Notes: generated by a model from the letters alone, not told the origin. A DNA stretch of 64,000 bases from Litoditis marina (GCA_964036275.1 OZ038433.1:48533616-48597615); one strand, 5' to 3'; shown: positions 36,674 to 48,764, numbered from the stretch's first letter. A program made the numbers and translations.

Positions 36674-37516
36674 TAGTGTTGTTAATCGAGTTCAAAATTT
36701 CGAGTTTTCGAGTTTTCGTGTTTTGGGAAATTTCGAGTTTTCGAGTTTTGGGAAATTTCGAGTTTTCGAGTTTTCGAGTTTTCAAGTTTGGCGAAAAATC
36801 GAGTTTTCGAGTTTGGCGAAAAATCGAGTTTTCGAGTTATCGAGTTTCCGAGTTTTGGAAAACTTCGAGTTTTGGGAAATTTCGAGTTTTCGAGTTTTCG
36901 AGTTTTGGGAAATTTCGAGTTTTCGAATTTCGAGTTCTTCTCGACTCGAAAATTTTATAGTTTTTTCGAGTCGAGTCGAGTTGTGAGTGTTTTTGGACCC
37001 AAAAAATTTTTATTTTCGAGTTTCCGCGTTTAAAATTTCGAATTTTCGAGTTTTCGAGTTTGGCGAAAAATCGAGTTTTCGAGTTATCGAGTTTCCGAGT
37101 TTTGGAAAACTTCGAGTTTTGGGAAATTTCGAGTTTTCGAGTTTTCGAGTTTTGGGAAATTTCGAGTTTTCGAATTTCGAGTTCTTCTCGACTCGAAAAT
37201 TTTATAGTTTTTTCGAGTCGAGTCGAGTTGTGAGTGTTTTTGGACCCAAAAAATTTTTATTTTCGAGTTTCCGCGTTTAAAATTTCGAATTTTCGAGTTT
37301 TCGAGTTTGGCGAAAAATCGAGTTTTCGAGTTTTCGAGTTTTGGAAAATTTCGAGTTTTCGAGTTTTCGAGTTGTCGGGTTTTGGAAAATTTCGAGTTTT
37401 CGAGTTTTAGAGTTTTGAGAAATTTCGAGTTTTCGAGTTTCGAGTTCGACTCATCTCGAAAATTTTCGAGTGTTTTCGAGTCGAGGCGAGTTTCGAGTTC
37501 GAGTTTAACAACCCTA
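36674..37516. mobile_element. hAT-like non-autonomous element with internal TTTTCGAG minisatellite, copy 1
   Basis: Ends TAGTGTTGTTAA / TTTAACAACCCTA are inverted repeats of the hAT-like TAGGGTTGTTAA type. An exact 8-bp duplication, TACCATAT, flanks it (36,666-36,673 and 37,517-37,524). The whole inside is a minisatellite of TTTCGAGTTTTCGAG variants, with a longer sub-repeat of about 239 bp (36,813-37,051 repeated at 37,052-37,290). It encodes nothing; the Phe/Ser/Arg open frames are satellite readings. A paralogous empty site with a single TACCATAT sits near 38,630. Confidence 0.9.
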
Positions 37517-37778
37517 TACCATATTCTACCGTCTTTATTAACATAAAATAGAAAAACAACTTCAGTGGTGTTCCTAAAATATCGGTTTCAAGAAATTCAA
37601 AAAGATCGGTTTCAAGAAATTCAAAAATTCAGTGGAACTGTCACAACCCCCCCAATCAGAGAGCCCATAATTGAAACCGTGCGGATTTGATGGAACAAAT
37701 GAAATAGTTGAGGCTGAAAAAGTCATTACCATTCGTTGTTCAACTCGCTGTGGTACGGTAACTTTCCTGCGGTGAATT

Positions 37779-38002
37779 CTATATCTAACCGGGTTTTTAG
37801 GTAACCTAACCCTTTTTTGGTAACCCTTTTCAGGTTACCTCGGCGGTAACCTGAAAGTAACCTGAAACCAAAAACCGGTTACCCTCTAATTCGACCTGAA
37901 CCGGATTTTGGTTCTAGTTTACTTCATGGTAACCTACTCAACTAACCTGAAAAGGGGTTGTCAAAAAAGGATCAGGTTACCTACAAACCCGGTTAGATAT
38001 AG
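37779..38002. repeat. MITE family D, full palindromic copy
   Basis: Long inverted ends CTATATCTAACCGGGTTT(T)TAGGTAACC / GGTTACCTACAAACCCGG..., with the inside dominated by GGTAACCTGAA-type palindromic pieces. Length 224 bp, non-coding. Confidence 0.85.
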
Positions 38003-38832
38003 AGTTGGGCCTTCTCTGCTCCTTTCCCAAATGTGACCTCTACTTTTGGTCTGAGGATATCTCCTCACCAAAAATATTTCACTATTTCAAACTCGCCAAC
38101 TTTTTGGTAGGATACTCTCTATTTCATTTCTACATTGACATCTACAGTACGCAGATGATGAACGTTCAGATAAAACTGAGAATATTTGAAGTATTTTTGT
38201 TAGCCGGTTGTTGTTGTATATCTGATCTATTCCAGATGTAAATAATATATTTTCAAGTGAAATCTGCTATTGTGAGCAGAATATATACTTTAACGCGGTA
38301 CATTAGAAAAAGTTAGAGGTAATTACTATAGAATATTATGAATGGTTAAAGAAGAATAACCCCATCACTGCCACCCGAAACAGCTCAGATATATAGACGT
38401 ATTGAAACCGCGGGCTGTTTCCAACGGCAGAAAGCACGCATTTTTTTCTATAAAATGAGCCGAGAAAACTTTAAGTACCTCTCAACAATCTCATTCAACG
38501 TCATCCTATTTTCAATTTCCACACTTTTCTCATTCATCCAATACCAAGACTACTCCTATATTTTTGGTTTCATTTCGTTTCAATAAACCATACGAATTCA
38601 CCCGGCTATTATCTAAGCCATTCATGCTACCATATTCTCCCGTTTTTATTAACATAAAATAGAACAACAACTTCAGTGATCGCGTGAGAACATGAAAGGG
38701 ATTGAGAGAATGAATAAAGTCATCAACAACTGCACAACAACAACAACATTCAAGTGATATAGACGGAGGGGCAAAGAGAGAGATGACATAGAGAGAGAGG
38801 GAGAGAGAGAGAGGACATAGAGAGAGAGATGG

Positions 38833-41800
38833 TTAGACGGAGGGAGGGGGAGGGGGCATGGGTGGTTTGGGGAATCCCTGTCCTCCGGGGGGCGGGGGTG
38901 GCACTGGTTGACGGCTTCCCGGGGGAGGCGGCGGGAACGGACCCGGCGGCATTCCGAAACGAGGCGGTGGCGGCGGCATTCCTGGCGGGAACCTGAATAT
39001 ATCGAATGTCAGCTAGCTTTGTCGCAGTTTGCAATAAGAATTAGGAAAGTGAAACCATACTTGGAATAATCTCTCATGGGTCAAAATTGAAAATAGACAA
39101 TATTCCAGAGCTAAAATATAAATGTAAAAAGTGACGCGTATAGATTCGGAAGTATAACAGAAACATTCAATCAGTACTACAGTTGAGAAAAGTGACATGA
39201 GACCGCACTGAAAGGGACAAAACTTGCCTATGCGGCATGGGCGGCATCATTCCGGGAGGCGGTGGTGGCATGAAACCGCGCGACGGTGGCGGCGGGGGCG
39301 GGGTCGGCATGCCCGGAGTATGCGGTGGCGGCGGAGGCATACGTCCTCCCCACATACCTGATTCAACAAGCGTTATATTGCATCACAAGAAACAACGAAA
39401 CTATTGGATTGGTGTACAATAGGGTTGTTAAACTCGAACTCGAAACTCGACTCGACTCGAAAAAACTCGAAAATTTTCGAGTTGAGTGGAACTCGAAACT
39501 CGAAAACTCGAAATTTCTCAAAACTCGAAAACTCGAAATTTTCCAAAAACGCGACAACTCTAAAACTCGAAAACTCGAAATTTCCCAAAACTCAAAAACT
39601 CGAAATTTCCCAAAACTCGAAAACTCGAAATTTTGAACGCGAAAACTCGAAAATCAAAATTTCGGACTCGAAAAATGTCTATTTTGGGTCCAAAAACACT
39701 CAAAACTCGACTCGACTCGAAAAAAACTCGAAAATTTTCGAGTTGAGTCGAACTCGAAACTCGAAAACTCGAAATTTCCCAAAACTCAAAAACTCGAAAA
39801 CTCGAAATTTCCCAAAACTCAAAAACTCGAAAACTCGAAATTTCCCAAAACTCGAAAACTCGATAACTCGAAAACTCGAAATTTCCCAAAACTCGAAAAC
39901 TCGAAAACTCGAAATTTTGAACTCGATTAACAACCCTAGTGTACAATGACCCTGTTTAACAAAGCTACCCCACATTTCACAAGTTTTGTACTATTTCAAT
40001 CGGAAAGGGGAGTTGCATAATATTTCCAGACACAAACTGACTCGACAAAATATGTTATCCGCGACTCAATACCAATTACCAAACTTCGTCCGGCTATTAT
40101 AAGCGCGTGGTGAAACTTTGAACCACGTGAAAAAACAATATTGCAAAAACCGACTGACCAGCCGACATTGGAGGAGGCGGTCTGGGGGTCATTCCCGGTG
40201 TGGGCGGCACGGGCGGCGGAGGAGGTGGCGGCATCGGGGTGCCGGCCGCCGAGTGCGGCACTGGCGGGAACATGCTGGGCGGCATTCCCCCCATGCCCGG
40301 CGGCGGCGGCATGTGCATGCCCGGAGGCATTCCCATTCCCGGGGGCATTGGCATGCCAGGCGGCATGCCCATGGTGTTCTGCGCGAGATTGGCAAATGGC
40401 GCGCGACCCGGCTGGTCTGCGAATACCTATAATAAACGAACATGTGAAGGCGAAGATTTAGCAGAAAATGAATCCTATAACTGAACATGTGAAGTTTATG
40501 GCAAAGTTTTAGCAGAAAATGAATTCATGTTCATTTCATGGTCAACACCGGTAACCGGTTACCTGTTTTTCTAACGCAAAATGTGGTTTTCACCGTTAGT
40601 TTGAACGGTAACCGGATTTTAGTTTCAGGTCACTAAATAGATCACCAAAATAGGGTTAGATTACCCCCCCCCCCCCCCCCGTAAGTTGTAGAATTGGCCT
40701 CTATTTTCCCAAACCAACTCACTTGATTCGGTCTATCCTTGGGGAACAGAGGATTCTGAGCAGCCAACATTCGCTCTGCTGCCGTTCCGTGTCGTTCTCC
40801 CTTTGCGTCCTTCTTGAATGCATATGATACGGTGATCGCTCTGAAAACAACAACATTCAATATATCAATTGAGAGTTAATGGATTCTAGTTACGATTACA
40901 AATAGTCGCCCAACTTAAGATGGGTGCAGAACCTTGAATATGAAACTTCCCTACAAACAATACTAGGCACTCTAGGGTAGGGTAAATTGTTCACTTATAT
41001 AATTATCAGATACCAAATTAACTGGCTCACCTGTTACACAAAAACTGTCCATTCATGGCTTCCATAGCAGAGTCAGATGCTTCGAACGAAGCGAAATTTA
41101 CAAAAGCAAAACCCTTGCTGTTTCCCGTCTCTGGATCGCGCATAATCTTCGGAACCTGCAACAAGAATTAAGCATATGAAGTATTAGGATATCTTTATAC
41201 TTTTTCGTCGGAGCAGATACATATAGCAAAGTATGATCATTTGTATGCGATAGATACGATACACACAATCGATAACTATATTTTACTTGATATTATCTGT
41301 CTCAGACTAAGAAAAGTATGAAGGCCTTGACAGTTTTCGGCTGTCTCTATCTTACTTTAAAGAAATAATTCAAAATCATTATTCGATTTACTGTTAAGAT
41401 CAGTTTTTATAATGGCCAAACACGTTCTAGCTCTTGTACTCCAATCAATAAACTCGATGCAATGTACCACGTTCCGCATGAAAAAAGAAAGGTGACTCAG
41501 CTATCTACAGTAAAAAAAACAAGACTAACAGCTTACCTGTAGAATGACACCAAACGCACTGAATGTATCGTAGAGAAGCTTCTCATCCACCTGAAACATT
41601 TGACATTAGAGACTGCGCAAATCTCGGCTCACAAAAAACACTTCCCAGACGCCTTGAAAATGCTACGTACAAACTAAAACATAAACAAATCATGAAATGT
41701 ATACTAACAAATAACTCAATATACCTTATTAGAGTAACAAATGTCGAAAGAGCAATCACGTCCTTCTCCCATTCTGTATAACAAACAGTAAACAAAAATA

Positions 41801-42850
41801 CAAACCCACCTCTGGATCGAGATTTCCAACGAATATATTGGCTCCCACGTCCATGTTCTTCTCGTGTGCACTAGCCTTATTCACCTCAATTATTGATTAG
41901 TTAAGAAAAATTTATTTTGAACACGGAAAATTTCCAGAAAATTCGAAAAGAGGAGCTGAATGACGATTTGTAATTATTAAAGTTTCGACCACACGGTTGG
42001 TTTAACTTCTCTACTTAAACGGACGGTACGACAAAAAGACGCAAATTGAAGACAATTTGATAGCTTTTCTGAGTTTGTCAACGAACCTTTATAGGTTTTC
42101 CGTACAGCTTTATCATGTTCAGAATCTTGATGGCGTAGTCTGCGTCCTCCTCTCCAATAAACTCGACAAAACCAAATCTGAAAAGAAGAAAGGTTATATC
42201 AACATTATTTTTTTGAACAGAGCAAGTACTAAACCATGTTCTGGCCTGTCTTGAACAAACCAAACATAGGGCGACTTCGTTAGATTATTCATTGAAGCAC
42301 CCCATTTCCATTAAAACAAGATTTAGAACAACCATCGTTTCAGCAATACTTCACTGATGAAAACGTCACTTACTATTTAGTTTTGTAGTTTTTGTCACCC
42401 TGATAAAACACCCTATTTTCAATCAAAAGTTGTAGACAACAAAGTCGCCTCACATGGAACAAATTATAAAGAACAAATCATACAACATCGTACCCCTGAT
42501 GGTTAGCGGTGACTCTGTCCTTCGGCATGTTGACACTGGCCACGGGACCTGCCTGAACCATCAGCTCCCACAACAATCCTTCCGACACCTTCTCGTCGAG
42601 ACCACCCACGTAAATGGTGGCATCTGAAACATTCAGATTATATATGAAACCAATCGACAACGATGAAAAATTACTCATGCCACCCACAACAATCAAACGC
42701 CGAATGGAGGCGCACTACATTCAATACGGTAAGTTTCGAGATACTAGATGAATAGTTAGAAAGAATATTTCTGTCGCTAGTAGCAACTGTAACTGAATGT
42801 TTCAATCAAAACTCACCCTGATTCCGTTCCACAATAGGACCGGAGGCCAT
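38833..42850 (-). CDS. Splicing factor 3B subunit 4 (SF3B4/SAP49 homologue)
   Basis: U2 snRNP SF3b subunit that binds pre-mRNA just upstream of the branch site. Exons: 42850-42817, 42623-42494, 42177-42087, 41884-41810, 41590-41537, 41155-41031, 40840-40723, 40426-40159, 39357-39228, 38992-38833; total 1185 nt, 394 aa, all junctions in phase. The N terminus [20 protein letters not shown] and both RRMs follow the family closely (RNP1-like GFGFVEF and [19 protein letters not shown] opening RRM2). The linker [22 protein letters not shown] is nearly invariant. The C-terminal half is Pro/Met/Gly rich ([17 protein letters not shown]) and ends PPPPPSV. Intron 9 uses a GC donor and intron 3 a TTGAG acceptor. 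The start codon is 2 nt behind a TTTGCAG acceptor. Confidence 0.95.
38993..39227 (-). other. GC-AG intron of the SF3B4 gene (intron 9)
   Basis: The donor reads AG|GCAAGT, the classic strong GC-donor context. Only this site keeps exons 9 and 10 in frame; the GT nearby (CAA|GTTTTG) shifts the reading frame of the proline-rich tail. Confidence 0.85.
39420..39938. mobile_element. hAT-like non-autonomous element with internal CTCGAAAA minisatellite, copy 2
   Basis: Inserted in SF3B4 intron 9's neighbour, intron 8, in the opposite orientation to copy 1. Perfect inverted ends TAGGGTTGTTAA / TTAACAACCCTA and an exact 8-bp target duplication GTGTACAA (39,412-39,419 and 39,939-39,946). The inside is the same minisatellite, shorter and without the 239-bp sub-repeat. 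Confidence 0.92.
40545..40680. repeat. MITE family D, degenerate copy ending in poly-C
   Basis: CCGGTAACCGGTTACCTG near 40,547 and GTAACCGGATTTTAG, then GGGTTAGATTA followed by a C run of about 18 (40,664-40,680). Lies in SF3B4 intron 7. Confidence 0.6.
41190..41330. repeat. MITE family E copy (SF3B4 intron 5)
   Basis: Same block order as 47,985-48,128: TATACTTTTT, CAGATA, AGCAAAGTAT(A/G)ATCATT, ACACACNATCGATAACTATA, then AAAGTATGAAG. Palindromic overall, non-coding. Confidence 0.7.
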
Positions 42851-42854
42851 AACT

Positions 42855-44039
42855 GCAAATACTGGTATAAAAGAATGTTGGTTGAATAAAACAAGAATAC
42901 ACAACAATAAACACATGTAAAACAGTAGATATGAAAATGGGAAGATGAACCCAGATATAGCATGAACACAAAAATAGAATACACAAAGTTTTAATCACGA
43001 CAACAATTATACAGAAACTAAAAGGCACAAACACGCAAAATGATATGTAGAACATCTAACAGAGATCAATATGGGAGATTGAAAGGATTTACGAACTTCG
43101 CCCAATAAAGAGGCCAGGTTCTAATCATTCGAAAAGAACATAGATATAATCAAAAGTTACACGTACTGTGTCTTAAAACAGATAATATTATGTGGGCAAG
43201 AGTCGTGTTACGTGTTACCGAGTTACCGAGAATACCGAAATAAAAGTATAAAAGAAAACACCTATAAATCTAGGAAACACCAGTAAAAGTACACCGGACA
43301 CACATAAATGTCTAAATTTGAATATATGAGGAAACTAAAAACTCGTGACAAGATGAACACTGCATAATAATTGCGTGGTTTACATGACGCAAAACTAGAA
43401 CTATAATTTAACTAGTTGTGATAAACAAATCAATATTTTCTAGCATTCCTTCTCTCCATCAAGCTGTCAGAATTGTTACAAAAATTCTTGATACGGGTTA
43501 CTTCTAGCGGTTTCTCGGATTTTCAAGCTGGAAATCGTCATATATCAGAGTTTCAATCCACCTACTGTCTTTACACAGTCAGCAGGCTTGATCTGTTATA
43601 TATCGACCAGCCGATAGCAAAAAGGTCAAAGTTTGCTGTCTGAGACAGTTCTAGTGAATGTGGTCAGCCGGCTAAAGAATTGACTGGCTAGTCGGTGTGA
43701 AATGGAAATAGTTTGAGCACTATCTCTCTCTTCAACAATGAACAGGAAAACACGTAATAATGTGATGTTTTCATGAATTTTGGAAGCATCCCTCGTAAAA
43801 TGCCAAAAGATGCTCAGTTTCAAAAAAGGTGTCTATTCTCATAACAAACAACCCGAGCTCGTGTACCAATAATACATCTGTAAGGCTCGACTACTCGACA
43901 AAAAAAAGAAATTCGTTTTTAGATTCGAACCCGTCCAAACTGAAAACTAATGATTTTGCCAAAATATTAAACAAGTTCTCTCGTTTTTGGTGAAAAAGTA
44001 CTTTTTTCGATTTTTTCTAACTTTCTCTCTCAGTTATAT
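42855..44039. other. Interval between the SF3B4 start and the Arp6 stop
   Basis: About 1.2 kb of AT-rich DNA with no supported exon, RNA gene or repeat family. It should hold the SF3B4 promoter unless the gene is co-transcribed with Arp6. A TTCGAACCC near 43,922 looks like a tRNA B box, but no cloverleaf can be drawn. Confidence 0.4.
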
Positions 44040-47000
44040 CTATGAGCCCATGTACCTCTTCCGGGTGGCTGCGTCTCCCCCCTCGAGCCAATCGTGTCGC
44101 GTGACAAAGTTGTCCTCCAGGCCCCCGTTCTCGATACAGTCTCTGGCACTCTGCCAGGCCATGGTCACCGGATTGTGCACGGCTGGCACCTGCACCTGCC
44201 AGTCGTCGTCCAACAACACACGCAGGTCGCGCAGGCTGAAAACAGTGAATTTGAAGATACACTAGGGAACCGAACTTGTTTGTGGTTGTATGAACTACAA
44301 TGTCAACACACAATACTAAGCAAATAACTCAAACATTTTACACTTACAGACTTACAGTACGTATTTACAGAATTAAGGTCAGAATTGCACAAGATAGTTT
44401 AGAACAGAAACCAACCTAGTTAAATTGAAATATAGATTTCAGTTCCTCAAAAAGAAACCGCGACAAACATGTGAAATTTATGTTTTTATATAATAAGCAA
44501 ATTTCCCAATTTCGGGGAAAAGGAGTCCGTTTTTTTCTGACTATTTGGACAACTTTACCGGAGTACGGGGCTATTTTCGGAAACCTGTCAACTAACAATC
44601 TTTCCCGGAATCCAGGGAACTGTGAAGATCCGCCAATCAGGACGACATTCTTGGCCAGGCAGGGCCGCAGGTTGAACGGACATCGTCGTATCGATTCGGC
44701 CGCCGCCTCCACGATGCCCATTTGATCTACCCCGATGTCCGAAGGTCTGCAAATGTTGATGATAACAAGAAACAAACGCATCTCAATTCAACCCGAACTC
44801 AATCAAACCGTCCACTCTGGATTAACATAGAAATGGCATAAATTGACTCTCACGCCATTGTATTCGTATATATACAGAACAAAACATTGTATTAAAACGG
44901 TGGAAAAACTGAAATTGAAATCGGGTTAATGTTATACTAATCAAAAATAAGATACTAAATTGGATCAGCACCATTTAATATGTCCCTATGAGGATAACCA
45001 GTACATCTGAACACATACAAAGTAAAATGAGGTCACCTGAACATGGCCTCCGGCAGCAGAAACCTCTCGTGGTTCATGGTTAGTGTCTGCAGTTGATCCT
45101 TTTGTGGGACGGCGCTCGGCTCCCTCAGAAATCCTCGCTGGTGATTGACGAAATCGGGAAGCACATACTCGCAACGAATGTTGTTAGCGGCACCCCGTTG
45201 TCTGGAAGACAGTGAAATGTGAACCTTTAAAATTTCCGAACTTGATGTGTTAGCGTTCTTTTCATCTCATACAACTCGAGTAAACAAATCACATTCATAC
45301 TCTGATCATTTCGAATGCTTTTCAGCTTTTCGAATAACAACCGGAATTCCTCAATTTTATAGTGAAAATATTATTAGTTATTATACTCAAACTACCCACC
45401 TCGCCCGCTGAATGTCCTTCTCAAAGTCGAGTGTGACGTAGCAGGCGTCCTCCTTGCACTCATTCACCACATACGTCTCCTCCATCACATTCAGTTCGCG
45501 GTACGAGATCCAGTCCTTTAACTGATTCGTCAGCGCCTTTCCTCCCACATCCACTCTGAATGGAAACGAGATATGGTAGATAGGACGGTGAGGGCAAAGG
45601 TAGGAAAAGCGTAGAGTTTCGAATTGAACAGTATTAGAGCTATAACTTTCGAAACAAAACTTCATCACCTGAACCGATCATATGAGGTTGACGAGTTGGT
45701 TGGCTTCCGCGACAAGCGAAAAATCCATTGGTCTCTCTTTAGAATGATAATTGAATAGTCCATAGTGTAGAGTGTAGTTTTCTAGTTAAGTCTACACAAC
45801 TAAAACATAATTGGGATAGTGTCGGTTTAAGGATTTCAAAAGTTGACCACCCCTCCCACAGAACACACGACAAGTTGTACCCCCCCCCCCCCCCGCCTCG
45901 CTCAGAAATTACTCAATGACACATAATTAAAAACAGTTATCGCACCTATGAACGAAATGTACCTTATGACAGCATTCTGAACGGGTTGCTCGTCTACAAA
46001 GGGCGCAATGATGGAAGATGAATATCCGCAGTCCACAATGAGACAACAACGCGCCTCGGCCAGGGAGGGAGCGAGAGACGCGAAACCGGCCGCTGAAATG
46101 AGCACAGAAAATGAGACATATTGATATTACTCAGTTTTTCACCAAATTCGTCTTGAATTAGGGTCAAAGCTATTTTGAGTGACATCCTTAACTGAGCACA
46201 AATTTCAATAACCAAACATAAGTTCTCACAGCACTGAGCACTGAACCGGTTCTCTGATTTCAAAACCACAAAATTTACGAACTTTAATCAAAAAAGAAGA
46301 AATCGCTTCATGTTGCCAAAAGAGGTCACCTTAGATATATGCAAAGGAAGACATCAACTAGGAAATGACATTTCCCCGATAGAAGATTAACTCGACTCAC
46401 CAGATGACTTGAGCACCGAGTGGAATCCAAAGTACTCGAATATGATCTCACTCGACTGATCTTTGATCGCAGGGATGAGATAGTTGGGATCGGAGAGGGC
46501 CAGACGGTGACAAGACGCGTTTTCCGAATACGGAGCCAACGCCCGTTCCCAAACCTGCTGCTCCACGTCCCAGTTCACTGTAAAATGGTAACATGTGGAA
46601 AAGAACATGTATTTTTTCTACACGTGAGATGTAACCAATCAATCGAGGAACTTTAAACATTAAACCCCATCACCCTATTGCAAAATGGAAAAAAAACTAT
46701 ATCATATACTACGTATTGTGGATACAGGATAAATTTTGTAATTGAGAATATGTTTTGAACCGTCTGCTTATCAGCATTTTCGCACTCACCCAGATAACCC
46801 TTCTCGAATGGAAGAACAAAGAATAGGCTGCTGCGATCAGTGCACTCCGATAACTCGTCTCCCACGTAGACACGCTTCCTCTCATACTTTGACTTCACGA
46901 TGCAGTTCGGGATTATCCTGGAAGATTTATGAGTCCAAATAACGTGAATGACAAAGAGTATCAACTGTCTTCACCGGTATAGCCTTGCTACTACAAAATG

Positions 47001-47437
47001 ACCGATCTTGACCGGGGAATGTTAAAATGTGAAAAGGCGTGACAATCTGTATGTGACCACTCAGAAAGTGCACCTAGAAATTCACGCATACGAGCAATAT
47101 TTGTCTTTACATACTAACACAAGTTCATTCAAAGATACTACCCTAAGTCCCAAAGATTCACAAACGGGGTGGCAGGCTGGCAGGTGACTTGTTATCGAAC
47201 AAGTTACAAAACTCGGACAACTAGATTTCATAAGAATTAATTATATAAAATTACGAGGCGAAGGTTTAATCTAAACTGTTTTGTCTGCACCGTTTTTCGA
47301 TAAAACAACCGACCCTAGCGTGTACCACAGTCATATGTTTCAATTCCATACCTCGCACTAACATCGTTTGTTGATCCTATCTTGATGGAATAGCCACCAT
47401 TGTCCATTACAACCGTATTCTGCCATGACTGCACCAT
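44040..47437 (-). CDS. Actin-related protein 6 (ACTR6/Arp6 homologue)
   Basis: Nuclear actin-related subunit of SWR1/SRCAP-type complexes that deposit H2A.Z. Exons: 47437-47352, 46917-46790, 46577-46401, 46092-45963, 45555-45400, 45201-45037, 44746-44585, 44235-44040; 1200 nt, 399 aa, all phases agree (human Arp6 is about 396 aa). Diagnostic segments: [13 protein letters not shown] (actin phosphate-1 loop), [99 protein letters not shown]. The last intron has a GTTTCC donor. The start is 2 nt behind a TTTCAG acceptor. Exon 1 exists twice: an identical copy lies 1722 bp upstream at 49,074-49,159. Confidence 0.94.
45879..45894. repeat. Poly-C run
   Basis: About 15 C in Arp6 intron 4, one of four such runs in the window (also 5.6, 35.0 and 40.7 kb). 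Confidence 0.8.
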
Positions 47438-47984
47438 CACTGAAATTCACAAACACAAATTAGAATTATCAAATAAAACATACATAGACTGAGGGAAAAC
47501 TAGATAAATTGGAAAAATATGCACAACAGTAGGTAACTGCTGAGAACGTTGCAACAAAAAACAAGTAATATAACTACATTTTATATATACGTATATCACA
47601 GACAAAAAGTACCAACTACTAACCCTACCACCAATAACAGGCCAAACGAAGCACCCAAAATAATTACACAAATCAAACACGTCTAATTAATGAAAACAAC
47701 CCTACGGATGATCTAGACTATCTTGTATCTTGTGAGCAAATTAGTACCGGCATTTTACTGAGGCCGCAACATAACAGGGTTTACTCACAATCAAAGCGAC
47801 CTCTATACACCTTTTGAATCTACTGAATTGAAACCCCGTGACAAGAATAACTGCAAAACAACTCTCAAAAAGAGACTGGAATGTTATGAAGAATCATTTA
47901 ACAATCGGTTTACAAAAGGAGCAAACTAGAAACTGTGGCACAATATATAACAAAAAATGTTCTATTGTGCCATTTTCTTAGGGT

Positions 47985-48128
47985 CTCTCTATACTTTTTT
48001 GTCAGCGGCAGATAATACTAGAGCAAAGTATAATCATTGATGATGTGCTATACATTGAGTACACACGATCGATCGATAACTATACTTTGCTCGATGTATC
48101 GGTCGCTGCCAAAAGAAGTATGAAGAGG
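47985..48128. repeat. MITE family E copy (unit 1 of the triplication)
   Basis: Palindromic: TATACTTTTTTGTCAGCGGCAG at one end and GTCGCTGCCAAAAGAAGTAT at the other. Copied again at 49,707-49,850. Confidence 0.8.
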
Positions 48129-48149
48129 GCCTTACTATCACCCTACTTA

Positions 48150-48351
48150 TCACTGAGGTGGTGCTCCACCCCACGTCAGCATGGCCGGTCCGTTTCGCAC
48201 CATATTCTCGAAGCGCGAATAGCGCGCGTCTCTCTCCTGCGCATCTTCCATGGACGTCCAACTGCGATCGTATTCCAATCGATACGAAGCGACAAACTCG
48301 CTCTCCTTAGCCTCGTTATTCCATTCGTGAGGGGCTAGCAGGGAGAAATAC
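48150..48351 (-). pseudogene. Stranded copy of the C1orf50-homologue last exon
   Basis: Exact copy of 49,872-50,073 (67 codons plus stop), with acceptor GGTTTCAG. The upstream exon it would need is cut off inside its coding part at 48,757-48,764, so it can only be used if the transcript runs on from unit 3. Confidence 0.85.
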
Positions 48352-48656
48352 CTGAAACCCTCGACCAATAAGCGAACGATGCGTACAAACAACCACAGCC
48401 AAAGTCATACGCCAGAGTGAAGCGTGTTACACGAAAGATCACTTCTCAATCATAACCATACGAAGGAAATCTCGCTTAGGCGGCCATATGGAAGTTGAAA
48501 ACGCTTATCACGTCCAATAGAATGAAAATGGGTTCTGAGTTAGGTCAACGTAACGGTGAAGTTCAAATACATGCGTATCTTCACGATAAACTCAACTTCT
48601 ATTCCCAAAACCCACAAATAAGAGGTACCACAAACGGTATGTAAACAGAAACTAAC

Positions 48657-48764
48657 CGATATCCGTCATCTCTGCGGTACAGATGATAGACGCGACCTGG
48701 CTGCTTCTGCATGTTGCAGGCCACGCTATGAAGGTCCTCGTCACGAGCCGCGTCTTCCAAAACT
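48657..48764 (-). pseudogene. 5'-truncated copy of C1orf50-homologue exon 4 (unit 1)
   Basis: Keeps the donor (CG|GTTAGT) and most codons, but the first 11-14 nt and the splice acceptor are replaced by the left edge of the next unit. Confidence 0.85.

Larger units (their letters stand above)
47204..48764. repeat. Tandem triplication, unit 1
   Basis: Identical, as far as I could read, to 48,926-50,486 at an offset of exactly 1722 bp. It contains Arp6 exon 1 (the copy contiguous with exon 2), a family E MITE, a stranded copy of the C1orf50-homologue last exon and the truncated start of the exon before it. Both edges lie at ACAAAACT / CCAAAACT microhomology. Confidence 0.95.

Noticed and set aside
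36676..37546. Long overlapping Phe/Ser/Arg open frames in the TTTTCGAG region
   Set aside because: They read a minisatellite in several frames at once. There is no splice signal or protein family, and they lie inside a transposon with clear ends.
39363..39975. Open frames up to 181 aa (ENSKTRNF... / FRVFEFSSF...) on both strands
   Set aside because: The same satellite in hAT-like copy 2, within an SF3B4 intron.
40097..40488. Gly/Arg-rich + strand frames opposite the proline-rich SF3B4 exon 8
   Set aside because: Antisense readings of a GC-rich Pro/Met/Gly exon.
43900..43940. tRNA-like B box (GGGTTCGAATC on the - strand)
   Set aside because: No matching A box or cloverleaf stems at the right distance.
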